A stretch of 64,000 bases of DNA, taken from Metellina segmentata (taxonomy: Eukaryota; Arthropoda; Arachnida; Araneae; Tetragnathidae). The first letter of the stretch is position 1, and every line of letters begins with the position of its first letter. The stretch covers positions 70,872,998 through 70,936,997 of the forward strand of contig OX375876.1 of NCBI GenBank assembly GCA_947359465.1. Reading direction: 5' to 3'. The position numbers and the translations under genes were made by a program. Shown in pieces: positions 55,365 to 64,000 of the stretch. The notes below the pieces were generated by a model, which had not been told where the DNA came from, did no database searches, and saw nothing but the letters and a program-made list of their open reading frames with translations.

Positions 55365-56800
55365 ATGGGACTTGGCTACCCTTCAACTGCTGTGGTTGCC
55401 GATAGGTTTGGAGTCTCGGACCGGGCTGTGGCTGCAATTGTTTCAAGTGTCCTTCAGGATGTCGGTCTCATAACTAGCAATTGTTTCAAGTGTCCTTCAG
55501 GATGTCGGTCTCATAACTAGCAACATGTCAGATTTGGTGGTTGTCAAAAACCCGCTGCGAAGGGAAGTTAAAAAGTTAAAAAGGATTTAAAATTTGAAGT
55601 TTTAAAGCGAAGCTCAGGCATTACCGTTGAAGGGGCTGTATTTCGATGGTCGTAAAGATTCTACATTGATAGAGGATAGAATAGATACTAAAAGATATAC
55701 GAGAAAAGCAAAAGAGGAACATTTACCTTTTATTGAAGAACCGGGTTCACGTTACATTACTCATTTGAGTCCATCATTTGGCACCGCAAAACAGATTTCC
55801 GCGACTATTATCGAATATTTTGAAGGGATCACAAGAGATCTTTCACACCTTCTGGCGATTGGCTGTGACTGCACATCTGTTAATACCGGATGGAAATCCG
55901 GTGTAATTCGGTGCTTGGAATTGAAACTTTGTAAACTTCTACAGTGGGTAATATGCCTCCTGCATTTTAATGAACTAACTCTGAGGCATCTGTTTGAAAC
56001 GTTGGATGCGCAAACAAATGGTCCAAAATCATATTTCGGTAATATTGGGAATGAGTTCTTACATGTGAAACTTTGCCAGTGACAACTTTAGAAATTATTG
56101 ACGGCGAGTTCACAACAACTGATAGACGTGACTTAAGCAAGGATCAAATGTACTTACTAGAAATGTTTCAAGCGGTGCGATTGGGTAATTGTTATGATGA
56201 ACTGGCTAGACGCAGTCCTGGTCCATTATCAAATTCACGCTGGCTGACAACAGCGAACAGAGTTCTAAGACTATATGTTAGTTGTCCATATTCTTCTTTG
56301 AATTTGAAACAAATCTCTGAGTTTGTTATGAAAGTATACTCTCCAAACTGGTTTAATATAAACTAAACACTCGTTGAAAGATGGAGCTAAGCATGCTTGG
56401 AATACTATTTCTAGATCCATGTATTCACCTTAAGATCTCAAGGACGTCGTTGATGGAGTAATGTGTCGAAATTCGTTCTTTGCTCATGATGAGAATGTCC
56501 TGCTGTTTATGTTGAACGATGAAAGCCCACACATCAGAGAACTTGCTGCACAACGTATAATTAAGACTAGAGAGTCATCTTCCAATGTAAAGTCAGTACA
56601 TGCATTTCTACCACCAAAACAGAATTTGGTAGCTGCTGACTACATGGTATTGATTGACTAGTCATCACTTCTCCACCAATCCTCCGTGATATATCCACTG
56701 AAGTAATTAGTAGGTAAGAGGGAACACCATTGCCAAGTTTTCTCTCAGACGATCCCGCCACTTACATTCCACTCTACCAACATCTTAGGATAGCGGCACT
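55365..56800 (+). pseudogene. Relic of an uncharacterised hAT-like transposase family
   Basis: Broken frames: TAVVADRFGVSDRAVAAIVS and VLQDVGLIT (about 55388-55475); 55627-56082 with LYFDGRKDSTLIED, SRYITHLSPSFGTAKQI, AIGCDCTSVNTGWKSGVIR and LLQWVICLLHFNELTLRHLF, NGPKSYFGNIG; 56073-56366 with DLSKDQMYLLEMFQAV, SNSRWLTTANRVLRLYV and FVMKVYSPNW; 56461-56661 with NSFFAHDENVLLFML and SPHIRELAAQRIIKTR. I recall the same block order in multi-copy, unnamed arthropod proteins. DGRKD / GCDxTxVNTG / CLLHxNEL resembles the hAT 'DES-D / TDGAxSMTG / CIIHxxAL' pattern, hence the inferred hAT-like fold. A 43-bp exact tandem duplication (55435-55520) shifts the frame; further stops follow. No TIR identified. 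Confidence 0.6.
55435..55520. repeat. Exact 43-bp tandem duplication
   Basis: CAATTGTTTCAAGTGTCCTT... to ...CATAACTAG occurs twice without a mismatch. 43 is not a multiple of three, so it breaks the coding frame. Confidence 0.95.
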
Positions 56801-56890
56801 TAAATCTAGGAAACGTAGAGAACATATGTAAAGTTATTGACACTGGTGTCCCACTACTGGGACTGCATAGCAACAAAATAAACCCAGATT

Positions 56891-56966
56891 CTTGAGATGA
56901 AAGGAAGCAGTTTGGGAAAACCGCTGCCCTTTCATCTCAAGAAACCAAGCAGTAATTCTGCTTGGT
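56891..56966. repeat. Two consecutive hairpins
   Basis: CTTGAGATGAAAGG pairs with CCTTTCATCTCAAG (56891-56941) with an inner GCAG/CTGC stem. Right after it ACCAAGCAG-TAATT-CTGCTTGGT (56944-56966) is a perfect 9-bp stem. Function unknown. Confidence 0.75.
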
Positions 56967-57333
56967 AAGAAATTGATCAACTCCCAAGGGAGACCATTAA
57001 ACCAATAAATCCTCACAAGGAAAAGCATGGGGTATCCCTTGGTGGGATGTAACTTTATAACTATACATACAATGAAAAGATTAACACACTTAAATTTAGC
57101 CTGCGTACAGTGGTATTGGCGACTTTCCCTATACAGGAATGTTTCTATGTAGTGTGTCATTTTTAGAGTCTTATTTACTTTTCTTTTATATAAAATCTGG
57201 ATTATTCATCCACTTGTGACAATCCATTAGCACGGATAATCGTGAGTTAAATGTATGGAAATGCTATAGAGGTGTGCAATGAGTTATACAGTTAGATATT
57301 AATTTATTTAATAATTTGCAAAACTATGCATAT

Positions 57334-57836
57334 TGTACCATATGGTACTTGCCGACCCTTTTCCCTAACACGTGGACGCTGGAATGTTTCGGAATGCGAA
57401 AACAACTTTAGTCTTTGCACGTGCGGCTCCTCGACGGCCCATTTGATCCATTCACAGCTGGAGTTTCCGTCGGTTCCCCAATCTCGTATCTGGGATCAAG
57501 TTTTTGCGGTGGGGGACTCAAGTTGGCATGACAGACGGTTTTCGCAGCTGTGTGGGGGTGTTTCTGTTCGGCAGAGAACATAAACATCTCTAGAGGGCTC
57601 GGAATTCACCCCCATCTCGTTGTCAGCGGCGGTTCTGCGAAGCGAACGTGGATTTTGGGGATTCGGTCTCGAGATTCGACGAGAGACATACTCTCTGTTT
57701 TGCCAATTTTGTTACTTTGGCTTCAGGCAGGTTTCGGTTGTATATGGCTGTGCCCATAATTATCTTGTAAATATTTATGTAAATAAATAGTTTAATTTAA
57801 AACCAGCTGTCCGTCAAATTCTTACATGACGGTACA
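57334..57836 (+). mobile_element. Probable 5' LTR of a Ty3/gypsy retrotransposon
   Basis: TGTACC at the left and GGTACA at the right form a 6-bp terminal inverted repeat with the canonical TG...CA ends. AATAAA lies near 57782. Length 503 bp. The 3' LTR lies outside the window, so boundaries cannot be confirmed by LTR-LTR comparison. Confidence 0.6.
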
Positions 57837-57847
57837 GCTTATTATTT

Positions 57848-58703
57848 TGGTGGCAGCGGGGTTGATAGATTAAAACAGCCTCGACAAGTAAATCGAACCT
57901 GCCGTTTTGCCTGAAAGAGAAGGCCGATAGAACTTCGTAACCAGAAGTTCGGATTGTCATTTCCGCTGTCGGATTGTCACTTTCGCTGAAATCATAGAAC
58001 ATCGAAATCAGAAGTTCGGATTTTCGCTGGAGACCGTTTCCCTTGTCTTAGAGAAAGCGAGAAGGAGGTACCGGAGTCACCGACCCCATCCATCACCAAA
58101 ACTCGTCGCAAGAAGTTCTGGTTTTGGTTTCGAGTTGCCGGTCCTTTACAACGGAGCGTGAGCGGAATCGACGGAAAGTTCGACAAGTCCTGTTCATCAG
58201 GGGAATAGTCCAGAGGTCATCTTGACCGTTTTAATTTAGGATAATCGCGAACCGTTTTTTCGTCAGTGACGCAGTGCTAATTGTGCGCGTTGTGGAAGAG
58301 GTCGAGACGACCTACACCAGTGGGCTTTCAGCCGAAGAGTGTGTTTGTGGGCTTTTTAGCCGAAGATAGTGCAGTGCAGTGCAGTGTTTCCACCCGTGGT
58401 CCAGCCTGTGGACAGTGGTGCCAAGTGATCCAAGTCAGCAGATACAGGTTAGTGCCATTTCCCTATTTTGTCACTGTGACTAAGTTTCAAGAATTGTGTA
58501 ATAGCTAAAATTTTGTTAATATCAATTAGTGTGGTCACTCTAAAGGAAAATTGATTTAGCTTAAGTATCTTGAATCTGTATTGTGTATTTTAGAATTGCT
58601 AAATTATGGCATGTTGTATGGTATGTTGTATACTGTATGCCGTAAAAAGTATAGAATTGGGTGTTGTGCAAGAAAAGTAGAGAAGTAATTTTGAATTCTC
58701 GAA
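57848..58703 (+). promoter_or_regulatory. Primer-binding site and leader of the gypsy element
   Basis: TGGTGGCAGCGGGG at 57848-57861 fits a tRNA-primed minus-strand start site (it begins TGG, the complement of CCA). It sits 11 nt after the proposed LTR end, a wider gap than usual. The remaining ~840 nt is leader without a conserved frame; it includes GTGGGCTTTYAGCCGAAG twice (about 58318-58355) and a short GTGCA run. Confidence 0.5.
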
Positions 58704-59032
58704 ATGGCGTACTTGGGCAAAGGTAGGAAACAAGATCTAGAGGAAGTAGCGGAATTTTTGGGAGTAACGGTTACTCCGGGATTATTTGCACCCCAAATAA
58801 AGGATTTAATCCTCTCGCACGATTCCTACGATGAGGAATACGCAAAAGTGGCGTTAGAAAGGGTTATACAAGACAGAAAGGATAGAGAAAGGGAACAAGA
58901 GATAGAACAAGATAGACAGTATAACATTGAGCTTTTAAAACTACGGATTGAGGCATCCCGACCAAAAGCCCAGGGAAGAACATTTTTCCCAGCGAAGGTA
59001 AGGGAGAATTACCCACCGGCACCCACTGCACC
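58704..59032 (+). pseudogene. Ty3/gypsy gag, N-terminal part, split by a hAT insertion
   Basis: Starts MAYLGKGRKQDLEEVAEFLG, then LILSHDSYDEEYAKVALE and a charged coiled-coil RKDREREQEIEQD. This N-terminus is typical of arthropod gypsy gag. After codon 107 (YPPAPTA) the hAT element begins, and the frame ends 14 codons later in transposon DNA. The reading frame resumes in phase at 63639. Gag would form the particle; no other gag domain lies in this piece. Confidence 0.85.
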
Positions 59033-59337
59033 TAGGGATGTGACGAAAATGAGTGATTCGTTCAATTGAATCGAATCTTTAAAATGAACGAATCGGTCAA
59101 ACAACTCCTTTCAAAATGAATCGAATCATCGATTCCCTAGTTTTCCTCATGTGCGTTTTTTTTTTCTTTTTTGTCTGTAGGGTTACTAGTTTCCATTGTA
59201 TGGCTACTACATTTTCAGGTTTAGCGGTAATCTTTTCATTGAAAAGTGGTTGAACAGGTTCTGAGGCACTTACAATGGACGCCAAAGCATATGATTGAGC
59301 ATAAGAGTGTCTCCCCTATCGCCAATAGGAGCCAATT

Positions 59338-59640
59338 GATTCGGTTCGTGAACGAAATGAACCGTGAACGAAATGACCCGTGAACGAAATGACCCGTGAA
59401 CGAAATGACCCGTGAACGATATGAACCGTGAACGAACAACTCTTTAGAGATTCGGCTCTTTGAACGACTCTTTGGGATTCGGCTCTTTGGGATTCGGATC
59501 TTTTACTGATTCGGCTCTTCGAACGACTCTTTGGGATTCGGTTCTTTTACTGATTCGTCTCTTTCAACGACTCTTCTGGGTTTCGACTCTTTGAACGACT
59601 CTTTTGGGTTTCGACTCTTTGAGTTACGGAACATTGAGAG
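59338..59640. repeat. Short tandem arrays inside the hAT element
   Basis: GTGAACGAAATGACCC is repeated about five times (59347-59430), followed by GATTCGGCTCTTT / GAACGACTCTTTGG units (59450-59640). Confidence 0.85.
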
Positions 59641-60694
59641 TTTATTCGTTTGGTTTAGAATAAGATAAAAGTCTTTCATTTTTTTTTTTTTTTTACATTG
59701 ATTTTTTTCTTTTGTGTTTCTTTTTACAATTTCTTCACAAAATATGGAATTTAAAATTAGGTACCACTATTATTTCCAGAAATGAATTTTTCTTTTCGGA
59801 AACAAATATTGTTTTTCATAAACATAAACTTGAGTTCGTCAAATATCTTCTAATTTAATATTTTTAAAAAGAAAATTGATTAATTATTTTGAATTTATTT
59901 AAAGTAGTTTTGATGAAAATTTTGACAACGAAAATTTTCTTTCAACATTTTATTCATTTTCCTAGAAAAATTTCGTTATTGAAGCATTTCTGTATTTTAC
60001 ACCGTTTTATTTTTTAAAGCAATCAAATTACATTTTGCGCAATTATATTTTGAGGACATATATTTACTAGTTTGAAATTGTTTTCATTCGTATGAATCAT
60101 CAAAAAATCACTCATTCTTGTGAGATTTTATATAAGATGTTAGATTTTTTATTATGTTAGATAGACTTCGTTGCAATGATAATTAGTAGTTTACTTATAA
60201 GAAAACAACTTCAATCTACTTCACTGATATCTATACTACTAAATATGTGACAAAGAAGAAAGTCATTATATAAATCAGCATGTTAACCTTTAATTTGAAA
60301 TTAATACAGATGGATATAAATTTTCTAATACTATTTAATAGAAATATATTTCCATGCTATATCATGTGGTCTATCAAGTATACAACAAATGTATCTCGAA
60401 AAACCTTGAGAGTAAAGTTATAACGTGCGCTAAATTGAAGTTGTGAAAGGTATGAATGTTCAATCTTGAAAACAAACAGAATCGATTTCAAAGTTACATA
60501 TTTAACATACATTTAAAGTGCTTACTGCTGTTTTTTATTTTATCGTTATTTATTATTATTATTTTATCGAGGACGAACAAGGATGTTATTGAATTTGCGT
60601 GTCACTATAGCAACATAATGGGTTGGTGACGGACGAGGAAATTAGACCAATCTAACAAATCTTAGGTAAGACTTTTAAAATGTTAAAAGGTTGA

Positions 60695-60770
60695 ATTACG
60701 GTCGCTTCGGTAGTAGAGCAACCCAATAGGCTATTTCGAGGATATTAGGGAGTCAACTCTTGATTCGGTT
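60695..60770 (-). repeat. SINE (family A) body fragment
   Basis: GTAGTAGAGCAACCCAATAGGCTATTTCGAGGA is a decayed reversed tail segment, quoted by its halves GTAGAGCAACCC and AATAGGCTATTTC. Confidence 0.4.
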
Positions 60771-60994
60771 CGAGTTAAAGAACTTTCATTTCATTTTTCT
60801 TGCTTTGATTTTATTCTTTATATTTCCTTTTAGGAATTTTTTCATATTTTACGAATTTAAAATCGGGCAGTACTTTTAATGCATTAAATGAACTGCAATT
60901 ATGAAAACTTTTCTTTAATTTCCAATAATGAATATATTATCTTCTCGAAAACAAAAATGTTGAAGAATAAGAATAACAGCAATTGTATTTTGAG

Positions 60995-61305
60995 ATGGGG
61001 CCTTAATAACCCGGTAGGAGGAGTATCGGATTGACAACCGGAGGGTTGTGAGTTCGATACTCGATTCAACAAAATACCGTTGTGTACGTGTGGGCTAGTG
61101 CCTGTTAATTCTGTCGTGGCTTCAAATTTCCTTCGTTGGCATGGTGTGGAAGTTTGCAAAGAGGGATACCAGCGTTATCTGACCGTGGATCAAAACGACG
61201 AGGTGTCATCGGATCTTTCTCTTCGGAATTGATCCCGACAGTAGACAATCTCGTTGTGTTGCATTAGTGGGGCGTTAATTCAACTACCTACCTGTTTTGA
61301 AATAA
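60995..61305 (+). repeat. SINE (family A), near full length, alternative tRNA head
   Basis: Head GGGGCCTTAATAACCCGG...TGACAACCGGAGGGTTGTGAGTTCGATAC (B-box GAGTTCGATAC), body ATTCTGTCGTGGC, GGCATGGTGTGGAAGTTTGC, tail TCGTTGTGTTGCATTAGTGG. Inserted in the hAT element. Confidence 0.75.
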
Positions 61306-61479
61306 TTTATTTACTACTTTTAATATTATTTTCTGCTTAACGTGAGTCATTAAAAAATTTCTCATTCTACATGATCTTCATATAAGATTTTCATTGATTA
61401 AATGATCATGCAACTGAGTAAACTACTCCATATAAATACTACAATAATCATAATCTGTGATCTGCAAAGCAAAAAAAAA

Positions 61480-61520
61480 ATACACATATATATATATATA
61501 TAATATATATATATATATCT
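61480..61520. repeat. AT dinucleotide microsatellite
   Basis: An (AT)n run interrupted once by TAATA. Confidence 0.9.
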
Positions 61521-62122
61521 CGCAAAACCAAGTTCTTAAAGTTTTAATGTGCGCTAATGGTCGAGAGCAATGGTACCAACTTGGAGAAATTATTGAAAGC
61601 ATACAAAATAATAAATGCTTTACATATTTATGAGTGTTTCATGAATAATTAATTTTATTCATTTCTTTGCAAAGATTATATATGTATTCGTTTTATTTAT
61701 CTCTCATGTTTGGGGGAGCCAGACCCTAACCATAGACTAACCCTTGTTGCGAGACGTGTCACCTAAGCGGTAAAATGAAACATCTGATTAAACTACTGAT
61801 GCACGCCAAAACCGTGTTTATTTCAAGTATTTTCACAAAAGGAATATTAACAATATGCAATTACAACTGATAATTGCAATTTAATTCACCTCTTTTTATA
61901 ATTTTTAATACCGTACAAGACATTGATGAAATTAATTTAAGTTCAAATTATTCCATTTCATTTTTTGTAATGACACTCGCCCGCAAATTATTTTCCACTA
62001 TAAAATTCAGAAATCTAATCTTCCTTTTTTGGCCTTTTCTGGACCTGGTAGTCCGTTTTGTAAAGAAACGTAATCAGGCAGTTTCAGAAATAAACTCTAA
62101 CATGAATAAATCTTACTCCGCT

Positions 62123-62164
62123 GTGTTGCTCTAGTACGACGTTAGTTAAAATTTTACCATTACT
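62123..62164 (+). repeat. SINE (family A) tail, plus orientation
   Basis: GTGTTGCTCTAGTACGACG...TTAAAATTTTACCATTA. It faces the reversed copy that begins at 62170, so the two tails form an inverted repeat. Confidence 0.75.
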
Positions 62165-62169
62165 TATTG

Positions 62170-62490
62170 ATGGTAATGGTAATTTTAGTTAACGTCATAC
62201 TAGAGCAACACAACGGGCTATTGACGACGGTCCGGGATCAGTCCCTTAAGGGAAAGGACAACACCTCGTAATTTTTAACAACGGTCACATGACGAAGCAA
62301 CACCTGAGCTGGCACCCCACTCTCCAAACTCCCACACCAACTCAACGTGAGGACTTTCGGCCACGACAGATTTAAGGTGCACTAACCGCCTCTACACCAT
62401 ACGCATACAAACATCCATGCTCGGACTCGGATTCGAACCAGGAACCTTCCGAACTAGAGGCTAACACCTTAACCACTACACCTGTTCCAT
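62170..62490 (-). repeat. SINE (family A), minus orientation, near full length
   Basis: Tail GGTAATTTTAGTTAACGTC, body GGTCCGGGATCAGTCCCTTAAGG, CACCTGAGCTGGCACCCC, ACGTGAGGACTTTCGGCC, head GGATTCGAACCAGGAACC and CCTTAACCACTACACC. It matches the 14436-14760 copy in reverse, including its tRNA head. Confidence 0.85.
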
Positions 62491-62774
62491 TACTTATTTA
62501 AATATAAAAATAGACAAATTTTACCGGTTTTTTAAAATTAAGTATACACCTTCTAAATTTCGTGCCCTTTATCAATCGTAATTATGTAAATTAAAAATTT
62601 GTACGTATTGAATGGTCTTTCCTGTACTTGGCGAACTTTTTATACTGTATGAATTCGATTGAACAAATGTAGTTTATAGCACGAAAAGTTTGAACCTATT
62701 AACTACTGCTGTATTTTATTTGTGAAATTTATTTTTTAACATTTTTTTTAATTCTTTCCATTTGAATAGTATTG

Positions 62775-63265
62775 CACGATTTATATTATAGTCACTAACT
62801 TTCTAAACTAGCTTACGGGATCCGAGTTCTGGCATTAGAAATAAATTTCTTATAGATTGATTCACATATACAAACAAAGCTTCTAATGTAAGAAAAAAAT
62901 ATTCATTATTTTTCTTTAGTTAAAAATACATTCTTCATTTTAAAATTAACCTCAGAAATGAAGAGTATAATAAACTGAGTTAAACATGATAAAAATCTTG
63001 AATAATTGAAGAAAAGTTTTTTTTAATGTGTTTAATTCAGTTTATTATTATTTTTTTCATTTCTGAGATTAATTACAAAATGAGAGAGAGAAGAATGTAT
63101 TTTTTACTTTAGAAATAATGAATATTTCATAGATTGGAGGCTTTGTTTCTATATGTGAATAAAGCCATGAGTAATTAATTTCTAATGCAAACTAAAAAAT
63201 AGAACTCGGATCCTGTAAGCTAGAGGTTAGAAAGCTAACGGCTATAATATAAATCATGTAATCTT
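62775..63265. repeat. Large inverted repeat / foldback (~210-235-bp arms)
   Basis: The left arm (GATTTATATTATAG, AGCTTACGGGATCCGAGTTCT, CACATATA, AAATACATTCTTC, CTCAGAAATGAA, TAATAAACTGA) is mirrored on the right in reverse order. The loop is about 45-50 bp near 62990-63030. No coding content. Confidence 0.85.
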
Positions 63266-63638
63266 TTCTAAAATTTGTGAGAATTTCACAGACACATCAG
63301 TAGAATGACAACAGAAAAATAGGATTTGTCTATAAATACATAGGATTAACAAAGATAGCGCGACGAAAACGCCACACCAAGTCGAGTAATAAGTGTTTCT
63401 CAGAAAGAAAAAAACCCCCACGAAACAAGTTTTACAAACGCTCTCTCCCCCCCCCCCCCTCCAAGAAATAAATTCGGAGAAAAGCCGAGATAGTACGACA
63501 GTTCAACACCAGGTGGCGCTGCTTGTACCGGAAGTCCAAGTGAGTTGTTTCCGGTGAACGACTCTTTTGAACGAATCTTTCAACTGAGTCGATTCAAAAG
63601 AATCGAATCTTTCAAAAGAATCGATTTGCCCATCCCTA

Positions 63639-64000
63639 ACTGCACCCACTCGAGAGCGGAACGATTTTTTCCCGCCTAGTTCCCCGGGAGGGAAATTTGA
63701 CACTTCTGACCGGAGACTTATGCCGCGGTGTTTTGAGTGCAACGCGAGCGACCATTTGAGGCCAAATTGTCCGAGGTTGGGGAAAATGGTGGTTGTAGAA
63801 CCGATAAATCGACGACTCGGAGGGGAGGCCGAACATGCATTACTGATGCCGTATCTACAAAAGAGATCTGAGCAAAGTCATACAGTTGAAACCCGCTTGC
63901 AGAAGTGTGGAGAAAATGTTGCGGCCCCGTTGGCGATAAATAAGACCGACGCGGAGTTGAGATCGGGCGAGCCTATTAGTCTTCCTATGACAGAGGCTAA
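63639..64000 (+). CDS. Ty3/gypsy gag(-pol), continuing part with zinc knuckle, runs off the window
   Basis: Beginning at the second copy of the target duplication, the phase of the 58704 frame is open to the last base. It carries CFECNASDHLRPNC (63729-63770), a CX2CX4HX4C zinc knuckle used by gag nucleocapsid domains for RNA packaging. Downstream HALLMPYLQKRSEQ and LPMTEA have no recognised motif; protease and RT would lie beyond the window. The absence of stops indicates a young element. Confidence 0.85.

Larger units (their letters stand above)
59033..63638. mobile_element. 4.6-kb non-autonomous hAT element
   Basis: The left end TAGGGATGTGACGAAAATG and the right end inverted TAGGGATGGGCAAATCG are flanked by ACTGCACC on both sides (59025-59032, 63639-63646), a perfect 8-bp duplication. 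Both terminal regions are built from GAATCG / GAACGA(A/C)TC repeats (59045-59640; 63550-63630). The interior is AT-rich, with SINE insertions and a large inverted repeat. No transposase frame was found, so it must have been mobilised by an enzyme from elsewhere, unless two nearby elements moved as one. Confidence 0.8.

Noticed and set aside
58281..58508. 75-codon frame in the gypsy leader as a protein
   Set aside because: Consists largely of leader repeats; the gag start at 58704 fits the family far better.

Overview
The window reads as a piece of an AT-rich arthropod nuclear genome, most likely a spider or another chelicerate. That assignment is inference. It rests on one arthropod-style INPP5B/OCRL gene, on tRNA-derived SINE families, and on the mix of Tc1/mariner, hAT, PIF/Harbinger, piggyBac-like, Helitron, BEL/Pao and gypsy remnants. 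No bacterial operon, rRNA or CRISPR structure was seen.

The only intact cellular gene recognised is a 904-codon uninterrupted reading frame on the minus strand (14026-11312). It encodes a type II inositol polyphosphate 5-phosphatase of the INPP5B/OCRL family, with an N-terminal PH-like region, a 5-phosphatase domain with all catalytic motifs, an ASH domain and a RhoGAP-like domain without an arginine finger. The roughly 7 kb downstream of its stop (11311-4560) is AT-rich and empty of recognisable genes. It may hold a long 3' UTR.

Everything else is transposon-dominated and strongly nested. 1-4200: two SINE copies, one split by a Helitron (93-716) and one by a TIR element with a TTAT target duplication (2080-4085). 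14370-18400: a 28-bp fused-TIR palindrome, SINEs, and copia-like and BEL/Pao gag remnants. 18404-21800: a hAT transposase relic on the minus strand split by a Tc1-like element (19662-21407). 22116-22577: a hAT MITE with a perfect 8-bp target duplication. 23711-25826: a piggyBac-like MITE split by a PIF/Harbinger element that itself holds a smaller Harbinger MITE. 26207-27717, 30968-32270, 32273-33451, 37827-38706, 50701-51262 and 53866-54682: Tc1/mariner relics. 39165-40790: a long-TIR element with a second MITE inside. 43781-48088: a cluster of four Helitrons, two of them inside a third. 55365-56800: a relic of an unfamiliar hAT-like transposase. 57334-64000: the 5' part of a Ty3/gypsy retrotransposon (LTR, leader, gag) whose gag frame is split by a 4.6-kb hAT insertion and resumes in frame to the window edge.

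A MITE family with TTAA ends and an internal GAGATATCTC palindrome occurs about ten times between 23.7 and 51.7 kb. Nesting, matching target duplications and one empty-site comparison let several insertions be ordered in time. Apart from the phosphatase, no gene set works together here; the window's biology is transposon colonisation. No clear new multi-gene system was found. The best candidates for novelty are the TTAT element (2080-4085), the hAT-like transposase family (55365-56800) and the 28-bp minimal MITE (14373-14400).
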